From: Adiantum capillus-veneris
Lineage: Eukaryota; Streptophyta; Polypodiopsida; Polypodiales; Pteridaceae
Direction: 5' to 3'
Assembly: GCA_014529385.2 (NCBI GenBank)
Contig: CM043942.1
Span: forward strand, 34,893,469-34,957,468
DNA: 64,000 nucleotides
The notes under the pieces are model-generated. The model did no database searches and had not been told where the DNA came from. It saw only the letters and a list, made by a program, of their open reading frames with translations. The stretch's first letter is position 1. Every line of letters starts with the position of its first letter. This document shows, piece after piece, positions 10,413 through 20,830 of the stretch. The position numbers were made by a program, and so were the translations under genes.

Positions 10413-11350
10413 CTACAAGGCTGCAAAAGGATTGTGCAGTGGGACTGTGAAACCTCCTCCTTTCAACAGGGTGGAGGATGGATTAGATCCTTTCTCCTCA
10501 AGTGTTCTCACGCCTTGAGGCACTTTGGAGTCTCTTGCCACTGCCTTCACTCTTTTGGCTCTTTTCAGACCAGGGATTTTAACAGCCGTCACCGTTGTCA
10601 CTGTCATAAATTTCAGGGTATCAGCGGGAGTAATGATCATATTATTATTGCATGCACCTTCGGAAATTCGTTGTATGGGAATCAATTCCTCCATAATCTT
10701 TTCCTACATTTTTGTATCCATCATACCTTCTTTATTCGTCCCTGCATTTCCCTCTTCGTTACTACCTCCTTGCTTCTCTATCCCTTCCATCGGGGTTTTC
10801 ATTTCACTAGGGGCCTGTGCTGACGGAGCTGCAGTACCTTTAGACTTCAAGGGGCAAACCTTGGCGAAGTGTCCAAAGTTGTTACATTCAAAACATGCTC
10901 CAAAACATGTTCCAAAGTTGAGCGGAATAGTAACAAGCCCAACACCGACATTGATAACCATGCTCTTAGGTGGCGTTTTAGACACATCCCAGCCTATACA
11001 AACCCTATTTGAGGTTCTGCCAAACCCTCTCTTGCTATGTATAAATAAGGGAGTGCCCAGTTGACTAGCAAGCATCCTGAGATTATCCCACAGCCAGCTA
11101 AGCAGTCCCACAAACTCAACCCAGACCGGATGAAATCCTTGTAGAGATTCAGCTGAGTCAAACACTGGCTCCCAAGGCACCACACACACCGTAGTCCTAT
11201 TAAATACTAGGGGCCCTTTGTCAAGGATCTTTTTCACATCGGAGGCCTCTTTGAATCTCACTGAACAGAACCCTTTAGCTAGGTAAAAAGTACTTTCAAC
11301 TGCTCTTCCATGACCAAGAATTTGAGGGCTCTAAAGCCATTGAATCATTT
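10413..11350 (-). pseudogene. LINE ORF1, DUF4283-type with zinc knuckle
   Basis: On the minus strand a single frame runs from about 11335 (AVESTFYLAKGFCS) through 11261 to 10413, broken only by one in-frame TAG at 10704-10706. It contains the DUF4283-like core (KILDKGPLVFNRT, FHPVWVEFVGL, VCIGWDVSKT) and the knuckle CFECNNFGHFAKVC (CX2CX4HX4C), followed by a Pro/Glu/Lys-rich tail. ORF1 proteins of plant L1 elements bind element RNA and form the transposition particle. The ORF lies just upstream of ORF2, as expected. The initiator codon is unclear because another in-frame TAG lies near 11330. The TAG at 10704 could be a mutated CAG. Confidence 0.8.
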
Positions 11351-11362
11351 CAAACCTGTTCG

Positions 11363-11424
11363 GGATGGGATAACATAGTGTTGTGTGTGAGTACAGTGTT
11401 ACACAACACTATGTTATCCCATCC
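11363..11424. repeat. Perfect 24-bp inverted repeat
   Basis: Arms 11363-11386 and 11401-11424 are perfect reverse complements (left arm starts GGATGGGATAAC), with a 14-base loop. It lies just outside the 5' end of the minus-strand LINE. Confidence 0.85.
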
Positions 11425-11686
11425 TTGAGGGAAGTTGTTTAGATGGTACAAATATTAAAGATATGAGATGAGATTATGAAATCTCACTCATACCACTATG
11501 TGTGTGTATATGGGAGAAGAATGATGCAAGTAGGTCCTCTTTGGCTATTGTCATCTTTTTAAATGGCTTCAACAAAAAGATTGTATATGGGAGAAAAATA
11601 ATGGAAGTAGGTCCTCTTTGGCTATTTTCATCTTTTTAAATGGCTTCAACAAAAAGAAATCCACTACCTTACACTAACATAGTGTT
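11405..11686. mobile_element. MITE-like segment with 12-bp inverted ends
   Basis: AACACTATGTTA at 11405-11416 and its exact complement TAACATAGTGTT at 11675-11686 bound 282 bases with no coding potential. Inside is a 77-base tandem duplication. A further TAACATAGTGTT lies at 11371-11382. No clear target duplication was found, so the assignment is tentative. Confidence 0.4.
11506..11657. repeat. 77-bp tandem duplication
   Basis: Copies 11506-11582 and 11583-11657 both read GTATATGGGAGAA, then GTAGGTCCTCTTTGGCTATT and AATGGCTTCAACAAAAAGA, with a few differences. Confidence 0.85.
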
Positions 11687-12133
11687 AAAAAAAAATAACC
11701 GCTTAAGGAAAGATAAGGAAGAAGAAATGGATACCCCAGCAGTCCATACAATCATTTTTTCATTTTTTTTAAAGAGGTATCTTGGGTGATGCCTTGGGGA
11801 TTGAAATGCAAAAGAAAGGGGAACTAGGAGAATTTCAAGTTTGCCCTTATTTTCTAGCATTGAATCGGGATGACGCTTGGACGAGGTAGATACTAGCCTA
11901 GACACAAGGATGTGGCAAATGTTAAGAGGAAGTTCGATTGCATCTCGCAATGAGTGGGTCTTGAAATTTTTTGAAAATTTGGGGTTCAGGTGACGCCTCT
12001 GTCTCTCTCAAGCTCGTCTAGAATGAAGGCCTTGGGTGAAGGTGATCGTCATACAGGCAGGAGCGAAGTGGGAGGTAGTTGGAGGATAGGAAAAGCGGAG
12101 CGGGGTGGATGACGACAAGGTAGCGCAAGACAG

Positions 12134-12136
<3 letters not shown>

Positions 12137-12221
<85 letters not shown>
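12137..12221. repeat. (TC)n(TG)n microsatellite
   Basis: About 34 TC units are followed by about 9 TG units. Confidence 0.95.
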
Positions 12222-12224
<3 letters not shown>

Positions 12225-12899
12225 ATGAAGATATTTTCGTTCTTTGTGTCCGCCATCAATGGAGAGAAATCGTGCACAGTTTGCAAGGCGAAGGAGGGGT
12301 CCCATGCCTCTGATTGTACAGGGTCATCGGCTAATTGCCAAGAAGTTTAGGGAGGAGCGCCAACCATCCTAGCCCCTGCAGCCTACCCAACGACTGAGGA
12401 ATGCTGCCATTCAGCCCATTGGCTTGCAAATTCAGATCCACCGATTGCGACACATTTTCTAGTTGAGCTAGTATTTGCCTGCTCGGATTGTTCAGTCACA
12501 GCGACAGATGCCTCAAGCCACGAAGAGCCGCAAGCCCTTAGATGAGATTACTGGCAAGGGAGCCATGCGTGCAGACGGACCGGACACATTACATGCTGAA
12601 CAGTGATCAAACGAGTGTTCCTTGAGGTCGAGGGACGAAGATGGATGCGAGAAGGCATGGAGACGGAGGAATGGCTACAGCGAAGCAACTGAAGGTGCAA
12701 ACATTGCGTGAGAACAACGGACAAAAAGACTTTTTCTTTCGAGATTCTTAACAAATATGGAATCTTGCAACCTAATTAATTAATTGATTCAAAGTAGAAT
12801 TCAAAGTAGACAACTCTACTTTCACTTTTCAATACACAAAATCTTTCCAAGATGCTTCAACATCTCCAATCAACTCACGATTTAAAACCATTCCTAATG

Positions 12900-13015
12900 G
12901 GTAGGATTTGACCTCATCAAGTAGAGAGTATAAGGAGCGATTTGATCCTATCACGTAGAGAGTATAAGGAGCAAGCTTAACCACTAGGCTACAAGCCTAT
13001 GATACCCTTTGGGGT
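12900..13015 (-). mobile_element. tRNA-derived SINE-like repeat
   Basis: On the minus strand TAGCCTAGTGGTTAAGC (12991-12975) matches a pol III A box. GGATCAAATCGC (12948-12937) matches a B box at tRNA-like spacing. A 34-base unit containing GTAGAGAGTATAAGGAGC is duplicated (12906-12939 and 12940-12974), partly repeating the B-box region. Confidence 0.6.
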
Positions 13016-13029
13016 GCCCTTAAACTTCA

Positions 13030-13150
13030 AAAAAAAATACTCCCCCCCCCTACCCTACACCTAAGCCCCCTCTCCCCTACCCTACCCTACCCTAAACGTC
13101 CCCCCCCCCCCCCTCCCTTTTCCCTTTCCCTTCACCCTTCCCCTTTTCCT
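13030..13150. repeat. C-rich low-complexity tract
   Basis: Runs of C alternate with CCCTA units. CCCTACCCTACCCTACCCTA occurs once, followed by poly-C and TTTCCC runs. Confidence 0.9.
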
Positions 13151-13589
13151 TTTTTTTGCCTCTCACAACTAATTAATGGCTTCACTAAAAAAGAGCGCTT
13201 TGGGCACCTACCTCCCTCTATACTATGCTCTATATTGTACTCATTAGGAGGAATCTCTAAAGATGCCTCTCCTCACTTAGCTCTCAAGAGCACCATCGCA
13301 CACCTACCTCTATCTCCCCCTCATCGCAATGCAGCAAATCTCCACCTTGCTTGAATTTCGTTCGCAACACTCTATCCACCCGCACATTGTTTAACTTGAG
13401 GCCCATATGGAGCAAGCTTTCCATGCCCGGTGTCCTCATGCCCAGATTCGCCTCCTCCACTGTTTTAGTCACCAGCATGGCTTGATCACCACTGTATCGC
13501 CCGTGTCATGCCCTCATTGGCGCATCCGAAAGTTTCCCTGCTACTGATGTTGCATTGTAGAGAGCCACTAGCGAGACAGGGACTCATTG

Positions 13590-13590
13590 C

Positions 13591-13624
<34 letters not shown>
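13590..13624. repeat. (GA)n microsatellite
   Basis: About 17 GA units. Confidence 0.95.
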
Positions 13625-13628
<4 letters not shown>

Positions 13629-13780
13629 TCCCTACTCGATCTGCCTTCCCACTACGTGTCCGAACAGAGCAGAAAATGCCTCTACCCTTTCCCTCCTATG
13701 CCTCGTGCTTCTATGCCAACAGAGACCAAGAAATCTTCCCTCTGTCTCTCATTGTCGTTGCCACGTGCCACATCTCTCTC

Positions 13781-14373
13781 TACGACATTAAAACTCTCTT
13801 CTTCTTGGGTGTGTAGGTGGGTGTGTGTGTGTGTGCTAATAAAAATAGGAAAATGGCATAACCTTTCTAACACCCAAGTGTGGTAGATTGGTTATTCCAT
13901 TTTCCTCTTGAATAACAGGTCTTGAGTTCAACTCCTCGTCGGCTAGATCTTTAAGGTCTCTTGGGATAGTTTCCTACGACGTTAAAACTCTCTTCTTGGG
14001 TGTGTGTGTGTGTGCGCGCTAATAAAAAGAGGAAAATGATATAACCTTTCAATCACCCAAGTGCGGTAGATTGGTTATGCCATTTCCCTCTTGAATAATA
14101 GGTCTTAAGTTCAACTCCTCGTCGGCTAGATCTTTAAGGTCTCTTAGGATAGTTTCCTACGATGTTAAAACTCTCTTCTTCTCGGGTGTGTGGGTGGGTG
14201 TGTGTGTGCAGTCATAAAAAGAGGAAAATGGTATAGCCTTTCTATCACCCAAGTGTGGTAGATTGGTTATGCCATTTCCCTCTTGAATAACAGGTCTTGA
14301 GTTCAACTCCTGGTCGGCTAGATCTTTAAGGTCTCTTGGGATAGTTTCCTACGACGTTAAAACTCTCTTCTTC
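13781..14373 (+). repeat. Tandem array of a tRNA-like ~190-bp unit
   Basis: Three units (13781-13974, 13975-14157, 14158-14349) and a short fourth start TACGA, then TTAAAACTCTC. Each contains a GT-rich run, then GGTAGATTGGTTAT (A-box-like) and GGTCTTGAGTTCAACTCC (B-box-like, one unit with AAGTTCAACTCC) about 40 bases apart. This is the layout of a tRNA-derived SINE head. It is not a functional tRNA because the arms do not pair well. Confidence 0.65.
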
Positions 14374-14447
14374 TTCTCCTCCTCCTCCTTCTTCTTCTTC
14401 TCCTTCTTCTTCTCTCTCTCTCTCTCTCCCCCCCCCCCCCCCCCCCA
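14366..14447. repeat. (CTT/CTC)n, (CT)n and poly-C tract
   Basis: Pyrimidine-only run ending in about 18 C. Confidence 0.95.
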
Positions 14448-14499
14448 ATGTGACTTAGGGTAAAGGGACCAATAAAAAACCACCCCCCTTTAGGAGGAC

Positions 14500-14700
14500 T
14501 GCCGGGGCCAGTTTTTTTGTGCACTTTCAGACCCATTGTGAGACACAAATGGGTGAGAGTTGGGGTGGAAAATGTAGCCAACTTGCAATCATGGCCATTA
14601 GATCTTGGGTTCAAGCCTTGTTGGCACAATGGATCTAAATGCCCCCCCATTCTGGTTTCCTATTTACACCCATTTTTTAAACACATAAAAAATGTTGTGC
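14500..14700 (+). mobile_element. Second tRNA-like SINE candidate
   Basis: TAGCCAACTTGC at 14575-14586 resembles an A box, and GGGTTCAAGCC at 14607-14617 is a good B box at the right distance. Ends were not determined. Confidence 0.4.
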
Positions 14701-16839
14701 GGGCGTTCTTCGCCTCTATAAATGCAACTTGATTCCAGATTTTTGATGTTGGTAGAGACGATCTTGATCTTCATTTTGAGCATCTAAGCACTCGATTCTG
14801 TTTAGCGTGCTTTCCGGAGTGTGTGTTTCCTCTTAGGTGGCCTTAAGTTGGCCCCTTTATCCTAGCCACGATTTTCTGTTGAACTTGAGCATCTCTTGAG
14901 ATTCTCCTTGATTAGAGTAGCTTGCAAAATTGTAGAGACAGACATATCTATGATTGCTCTTATACTTGCTCCATTTTCTCCTCATTGCAAGGAATCTTTT
15001 CTAGATTCCTTCCTAGACTAAAGTGCACGAGCGCAAATTTTGAAAGTAAATTGGACTTGCAGCAACAACCTACAATCAAGCTCAACAACTGCGATTTCAA
15101 GAGAGCATATGTCATGATCCAGCCCAACGTGCTCCCTGCTTGCACACATCTGACCTCAGCAGTATAAAAAAAAGCAATTTACTCTCCTTCCATCTCGAGT
15201 CTCATGTGTTTTGCCATGCGGTTGCCCTTGCGTCGACGTGCCATCATCTTGCATAATTGTCCCGCCCTTGCGCACGCAACGTCATTCCTAGCTCTTGCAT
15301 CAAGCTTTCTATGGTCTTCCATCCTTGCGCTTCCATCCTCGCGGGCCACCTGTGCCTCGAAATGAGGTTCTTTTCCTCCCTTCCTTTTCCCTTTACTTTC
15401 CAAAATACCATCTCCTTGTGATTCCCTCTAAACAAACCAAGCAAAATCGTACCACACATTTGATATACTGGGTCTATGAGCGCATTAACGAGAATCTACC
15501 CAGATCCTGTTGTCCAGCTCAGCGGATACCGCGCAGCCCCATGGATGCACGCACAACCCTCCTGCGTCTCCTGCACCCCCTCGGGACCCAACCTCCCCCT
15601 GCGTGCACGCACAACCGTCGTGCCCCTCGCATCGCTTGTATTCCTCCGGCTCCGCCCCGAACCTCCCTCACCTGCATCTACTGTACCGAGAGAGAATATA
15701 ACCTACGCATATAACCAGCGCCCAACACAGATACACACGCCATCCCTTGGTTTCTCTGTGGCATCGGATCTCTTGCTCCCCATCTACACCCAAGCTCCCC
15801 CGTCTACATGCGCTATATCGAGACACACACAGAGCACAGAGAGAAATCAAATCTTCATATATATGCGGCCGACACACAGCTTGGCCTTTTTCCACGCCTC
15901 CACGTGTGTCTTGACCTCTTTTTCATTACAAAGTTTTCGAATGGATCTCCCAAGATACCCCTTAATCAGATGCTTCCAAAATTGGGGAAACATATTAGAC
16001 CACTTGTTTATACGGAGATAAAAGTCTTTTTACTTTCCATTACCATGGCGATTGTCATTTTGTGACTTATGCATTTGAGCTGTTCTGAAAGGATTTTTAT
16101 TTTTTGGAGATGGAGGGGCCTTATTTGTCGTCTAGCTAGAAATTTCTCAAGAATACATCACGCACAAAGTTTGCATTGTTCCTTGCTATGGTCCACATTG
16201 GATTGTTCCTTGCTATGTAACGAAACCAATCTCTTTTTTTTTTCCTTTTTGGCCTACCCAAAGGGCTAAGTCCATAGTGATGTGTTCCCTTTTTTCTTAG
16301 TGAAAAATTTCATGTAATTTAAAAATTAAAATAAAGGATGAAAATGTTTGATTGGTGAGTGCACTCCAACATTCAAAAAAAAGTAATGAGTGAACTGAAT
16401 GCTAGTGGTGGGTTGTTGAAAAATGTGAAGGATCCAAATGCCAATCTGTATGAATGGACATTGGACTGCTAGTGGGATCCAAATTTCAATGTGTATAAAT
16501 GGACACTGGACTGCTAGTGGCCATTTATTTATTTGATGGAAGAGTGTATGTGTGGCCGATCTTGGAAAAAATGACTGATCATAGGGAATCTACAGAGGAT
16601 TCTTGGAGAAGATTCGGAAGGATGAGGGTGACATGGCAGGGGTAACTATAAGGGGGAGAGTTTCGCTTTTTATACCTCCAAGCTCCGATCTCTCTCTTTC
16701 TCCCTCGTTGGCTGCTGCCTATCCCTCTCTTGCGCCTTCCACCAGCCTATGCACACCGACCTCCTCCTGCCTGTCACACACTTCTTCTCCATCTCTCTCG
16801 GACGCGCTCAAGGGGCAAGCAAAGAAGGCACCGACAGAG

Positions 16840-16882
<43 letters not shown>

Positions 16883-16893
16883 GAGGCCTAAAG
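14701..16893. other. No gene seen
   Basis: No coding region with recognisable similarity. A (CT)n tract lies at 16842-16879. The open frames at 15295-16021 lack domain signatures, as do those around 16600-16960, which run into the microsatellite. Confidence 0.5.
16842..16879. repeat. (CT)n microsatellite
   Basis: About 18 CT units, just left of LARD-1. Confidence 0.95.
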
Positions 16894-18095
16894 ACGCTGG
16901 TGCAGCCAAAGTTGGTCCGAGCTAGGAGATGGTCTATGCCAGGCAGAGGTAGCATGTGAGTGCAGTGCAAAAGGCTAGAGCAGGTACCAAAGCCCTAGGC
17001 AGCCCAAGGATAGTGAAGGTGTATGCTCGAAGTGGTTTTTCAGGCCAAAGGTGTGCTGCAAAGAGCCAAGTAGGCTGATGGACTATTGTGCCCGAGATGT
17101 GGATTTTATGTGCGAAAATGTAGTGTTCAGTGTGCTTTCGAAGCTGGTCCAAACGGCTCGTCAAACGGAGCTCCGGTGCTCTAGATATTGCAGTTTAAAG
17201 TTGCAGTGTGTACTAGATCCCCGACGGACAGGGCAGCTGGGGACAGGTGGCCCGGGCTGATGTCAGTGCGTACATGTGTAGAGCTCAAGTTATGGAGCAT
17301 GCTTGTCTTCTCGGATTGCGAATCGGAGCTCTGGATAGCAAGATATGGTCAGAGGAAGATTTTTCGGGGGCCGGGTCTGTGCTCACTTGATCACATTGGA
17401 GGATGTGCCATTTGGCAATTTTGCGGCCTCGCCAAGGTTCTCAATGGAAGTGTTTACCATGTGGAGCTAGTCGGAATCGACTGCACGTCACTCGGATGCT
17501 TGGTCGGCTAGATACAAGAAGATGAAGCTGGAAGCGTTGGATAGTGAAAGGTTGGCAGATGTTTTTTCCGGTTTTTGTGGCCTTGGATAGCGGGCTTAAA
17601 GAAGTCAAAAGCCAACGGAAATTGTATAGAACAGAGCCAAGGATACGGGCTTGGGACATGGCTTTACAGTCCTGGAGTGGGATCTTTCAACAGAGAATGG
17701 GAATGGGGCCAAGTGGGCACCCCAAGAGGGGGTCACAAAGGAATTTTTTTGCTTGTTCCAGGGCCTTCAAAGGCTAGGGCTCTGCGGTGCAGCCACGTGG
17801 CAGATAAATAATCCCACATGCGAGGCTTAGTGGAAAACGGCCGGACTATATGAGCATGGGCGTGTGCCCCCTTGAGAGTATGTGAAGCAAAAAGGCTCCT
17901 TGGGAGCTCGTGGCTATGGCGAGCGCGTTGGTGGCGCTGTTGTGGCCGAACGCGGCACTGCTTGGGCGGGTTTTGGCGCAACAGGGGAAAGTCCCACAAC
18001 AGCAGAGCAAAGCGAGTGAGAGTGAGAGAATGTCTAAAAGAGCTCGCCATGTGTCGGAAAGAGGCCAAACATGCTAAAAATGGGTGCTCCCCCTC

Positions 18096-18103
18096 TATAA
18101 AGG
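18096..18103 (+). promoter_or_regulatory. LTR TATA box
   Basis: TATAAAGG within CCCCCTCTATAAAGGAG. It is conserved at the matching place in the 3' LTR (22187-22194). Confidence 0.6.
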
Positions 18104-18396
18104 AGTCTTTTTTATCATTTTGGGGGGCTTTTGGTCGCCTTGTGAGGCTTGGGAGCCACAGGGAAAAGAGCCAAGGGTGGTTTTTGTCTGCAGAGGGCCG
18201 AGAGGGAGCCTCCCCCTATGTATTTTGTGAACCCGAGTGCGGCTATAGTGTTTTTTTGAGCAGGGAGTGAGTTCCCCCCCATTGAAAATGGACGTTTCTT
18301 GTCGTGCTATTTCCTTCCCCCCCTTCTCCTGCTCTGTTCTGTTGCATGTGATGTCGAGTGTGTGATGGCGTGTGCGTCCCCCCGATGAGTGTGTGT

Positions 18397-18401
<5 letters not shown>

Positions 18402-18481
<80 letters not shown>
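18402..18481. repeat. (GA)n microsatellite in LARD-1 5' LTR
   Basis: About 40 GA units. It lies downstream of the TATA box, so it would be in the transcribed part of the LTR. Confidence 0.95.
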
Positions 18482-18485
<4 letters not shown>

Positions 18486-18725
18486 TATGTGTGTAAGGGT
18501 AGGCGATGATTGCAGCGGTTTTGTGGGTGCGGGTTGATTGGTGGTCTATTTGAGTGCGTGTGCGCTGCGGTGCGTCAAGTTGTGTTTGATCGTGTGTGCG
18601 ATAGTGTGAATTCTGTGAGTCGAAGGTGCTCAGTAAGTGGATTGGGGTGCTGTGAATGCTCTGAGCTATAGAGAGGCCCTTGTGTTTGTGCCGGGCGTGT
18701 TCCCCCATTCCCCCTCTCCATCTTC

Positions 18726-18743
18726 TGGTGCCCCCACGGAGGA
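18726..18743 (+). other. Possible LARD-1 primer-binding site
   Basis: TGGTGCCCCCACGGAGGA starts five bases after the LTR end and begins with TGG. The tRNA is not identified. Confidence 0.45.
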
Positions 18744-18828
18744 GTATGTTGATGCTCCTAGTTGATGTCGAAGCAGTGATTTTTGTGATGCCAAATGTGT
18801 GGCCTTTGAAGAGAAGGTGCTGCTAGTG

Positions 18829-20649
18829 ATGGCTTGGACGGGATTTCCCATTTTCACTGGGGTTGAAGATGCGGAAACTTGGCTTCAAGTCTATGGGTTG
18901 TTCGTGTTGGAAAGCCGTTTATCGAGAGAAGATGGTGCGGTACAGGTGTTCCTGCTCCTAGTTCGTGGTAAAGCAAAGCTATGGTTCGATATCCTTGGTG
19001 AAGAGGAAAAAGCAGATTGTGAAGCCCTGGAGGCGGCTTTTCGAAGGGGATTTGTTGCGGATGCGCAGCTAGATGAGGTAAAGCGGAAGCTAGACAGATT
19101 AAAGCAAAGTTTGGAGGGAGATTTTCAAGCATTTGAGTGGGAATTCGAAGCCCTTTGGGGAAAGTTAATCAAAGTAACTGCTGCAAAAAATGCCAATTTT
19201 TTGAAATTGTGTAAGTTCATGGATTGCCTGCATGAAGAAGTGCGAGATAAGGTGGAGTTAGATGGTCCAATATCATATGAAGAGGCGGTAGCTCTAGCGA
19301 AAGGGCGAACCAAGAAGATTTTGAAAAAGCGCGAGGCTAGGCGGTGTTTGCAAGGTGCAGTGGTGCCAAAACAGTGTAATGCAGTGATAGCCGAGCCAAA
19401 GGTGGTGCAAAGAGAAGTGCAAGTGCAAGAAGAACCAAGGGTTCTTTGGCTGCAAAGAGACAGGATGGTTCCTATGCCGAAGATGCCGGCTAGAGCAGTT
19501 CCAATTGTGGAGGAAGTGCAGGTGGTTCCAGAGTGGACAAGGAATGTGCTGCCAAATTCGAGTGTAGTTGTTGAAGCTCCTTTGGAGTGTGGTAAAGAGC
19601 AAGGAGTGCGGTTTGCAGAAAAAGTTGAAGCAGTGAAGCTAGAGGAGGTTCCTGAGCTTGAAACCGAAGTGGAGACTAGGTCGAGTGACAGTAGCTCTAT
19701 GGACGCAGATACGAGTTGGGAGACTGAGTCATCCCAATCGAGGTATGAGGAGTTCGACCTCTTACATGTGAGTGGAGAGGCACTGAATATGTGCGAGGAG
19801 CAGCATGAAGTGCAAGCCGAAATGTTTAGTGAAGACCGAGTGGAGCAGTCTAGGCCTACGAATGATGATGTACAGGTAAAACTGGTGTGCAGTGCCATGC
19901 TAATGGCTATGTTGATGAAGATAGTGGTGGAATGTGCCATAGTGGTGTAGCAGGTGCAAAGTTGTGCTAAAAGGTGTGAAGCAGTTGTACCTATGGAAGA
20001 GAATGAGGAGGATGTGATAGAGAACGAGTTTCTCTCTTCCTTGGCAGAGATTGAGGATACAACGGTAGAAGAGCAGGTAATTGCAGTCGACAAACAAGTG
20101 GTGCTTATCGACCTTGAAGGGCCAATTGACGAGGAGGAGCTCGACGATGCTGGAATTGAGTTCATGGCAGATGAGAAGGGCAATGCAGAGTCCAGGTTAA
20201 AGGTGCTTCCTATGCAGTCAGTGCCTTCTATGACAAGTGATGTGGACTCCAAGGCAGTGTCCAAGTTTTGTAAGGAGGTTTGTAATTGGTGGTTGAAGGG
20301 AATGCTAATCAAGGTAGCTGTGCAGTATGCTGTTGAGCAGGTACAGGATCTGCTAGACGAGGATCTAGCTTTACATGGATGGGAGGGCGGGTCAGATGTG
20401 TTAGGTTTGCTTGGTGCGAGTGATGGTACAAGCAGGTCTTTGGATGGTGAGCACGAGGATGCTCTATTTAGTGTTCTTGGAGGTGCTTTGTTGCGAGTGG
20501 GCAGTTTGCCAAGGAGGGCTTGGAGTGGTAGAAGCATGTGGTTGGCAATTTGGTTAGGCAGTTGGGTATGGGCCTTGGTGTGGCACTATGCCAGGTTGTT
20601 GCAAGTGGATGGAAGGGACCAATGCAAGGTGTTTGACCATGGTGGGTGA
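18829..20649 (+). pseudogene. LARD-1 gag-like protein with one in-frame TAG
   Basis: One frame runs from the first in-frame ATG (18829) to TGA at 20647, about 606 codons, interrupted only by TAG at 19948-19950. The N-terminal third is a retrotransposon capsid: VFLLLVRGKAKLWFDIL, AFRRGFVADAQLDEVKRKL, FMDCLHEEVRDKVELDG. The middle is acidic and Glu/Val-rich. No zinc knuckle is present. The C-terminus has a Trp-rich hydrophobic span, MWLAIWLGSWVWALVW, long enough for a membrane helix. The TAG lies in AIVV-stop-QVQ, which resembles the later AVEQVQ; there the matching codon is GAG, so the stop is probably a G-to-T change and not programmed. The frame is also open upstream to about 18799 but without ATG. 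It would supply the particle shell, with enzymes from elsewhere. Confidence 0.7.
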
Positions 20650-20830
20650 CAGGTAAAGCAGGGGGTTGGGCAACCCGCATGAGCAAAGACAGCGGGTAGC
20701 GGGTGCCAGTTTTGTACATATGTTGGGTGTTTTGTAGTGTATAGAGAGTTTGTTAATGGTGTGCAGTTTTTTAGTGCAATATGGCCATGTGTGGTTGAAC
20801 ATAAATGTTCAACGAGGGGGTGGGCAATGA

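Larger units (their letters stand above)
8096..11350 (-). mobile_element. L1-like LINE lacking its 3' half
   Basis: The order on the minus strand is ORF1 (zinc knuckle), endonuclease, then reverse transcriptase, the L1 layout. It is closely related to the plus-strand copy at 27950-31535. Similarity stops at about 8096, inside RT just after the catalytic FADD motif, where gypsy gag sequence begins. LINE insertions normally lose the 5' end, so loss of the 3' end here points to a later deletion or rearrangement. Confidence 0.85.
11687..13580. other. No gene seen; repeats only
   Basis: Apart from the (TC)n/(TG)n tract, the SINE-like copy and the C-rich tract listed separately, I see nothing supported here. 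The open frames are short and lack similarity to known families. Confidence 0.5.
16898..18720 (+). repeat. LARD-1 5' LTR
   Basis: 1823 bases. Compared with the 3' LTR it lacks about 157 bases near 17985, where the other copy has a GC-rich insert bounded by CAGG. It carries a TATA box and a (GA)n run of about 40 units at 18402-18481. Confidence 0.85.

Noticed and set aside
10525-11064. 179-residue plus-strand frame
   Set aside because: Antisense shadow of LINE ORF1, which has the zinc knuckle.
12008-12350. Frames rich in RE or SL dipeptides (also at 14357, 18307, 22334, 22882, 48881, 53143, 54166, 58278)
   Set aside because: They are translations of (GA)n, (CT)n or (GT)n tracts.
13030-13105. 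Telomere-like CCCTA repeats
   Set aside because: The unit is CCCTA and not the plant CCCTAAA, only a few copies occur, and they are mixed with poly-C.
13781-14373. Regularly spaced repeats resembling a CRISPR-like array
   Set aside because: Whole ~190-base units are repeated, not short repeats with unique spacers, and the context is a plant genome.
15295-16021. Overlapping Pro/Ser/Thr-rich plus-strand frames of 139 and 181 residues
   Set aside because: Three frames overlap, none has a domain, and the composition is low in complexity.
18001-18270. Open frame in the LARD-1 LTR present in both LTR copies (also 22080-22361)
   Set aside because: LTR identity explains its conservation. No known domain, and it spans the TATA box region.
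19125-20537. 470-residue open frame on the minus strand, the longest in the window
   Set aside because: It is Ser/Thr-rich and antisense to the LARD-1 gag frame. No domain is visible, and the gag frame on the plus strand has a capsid signature.
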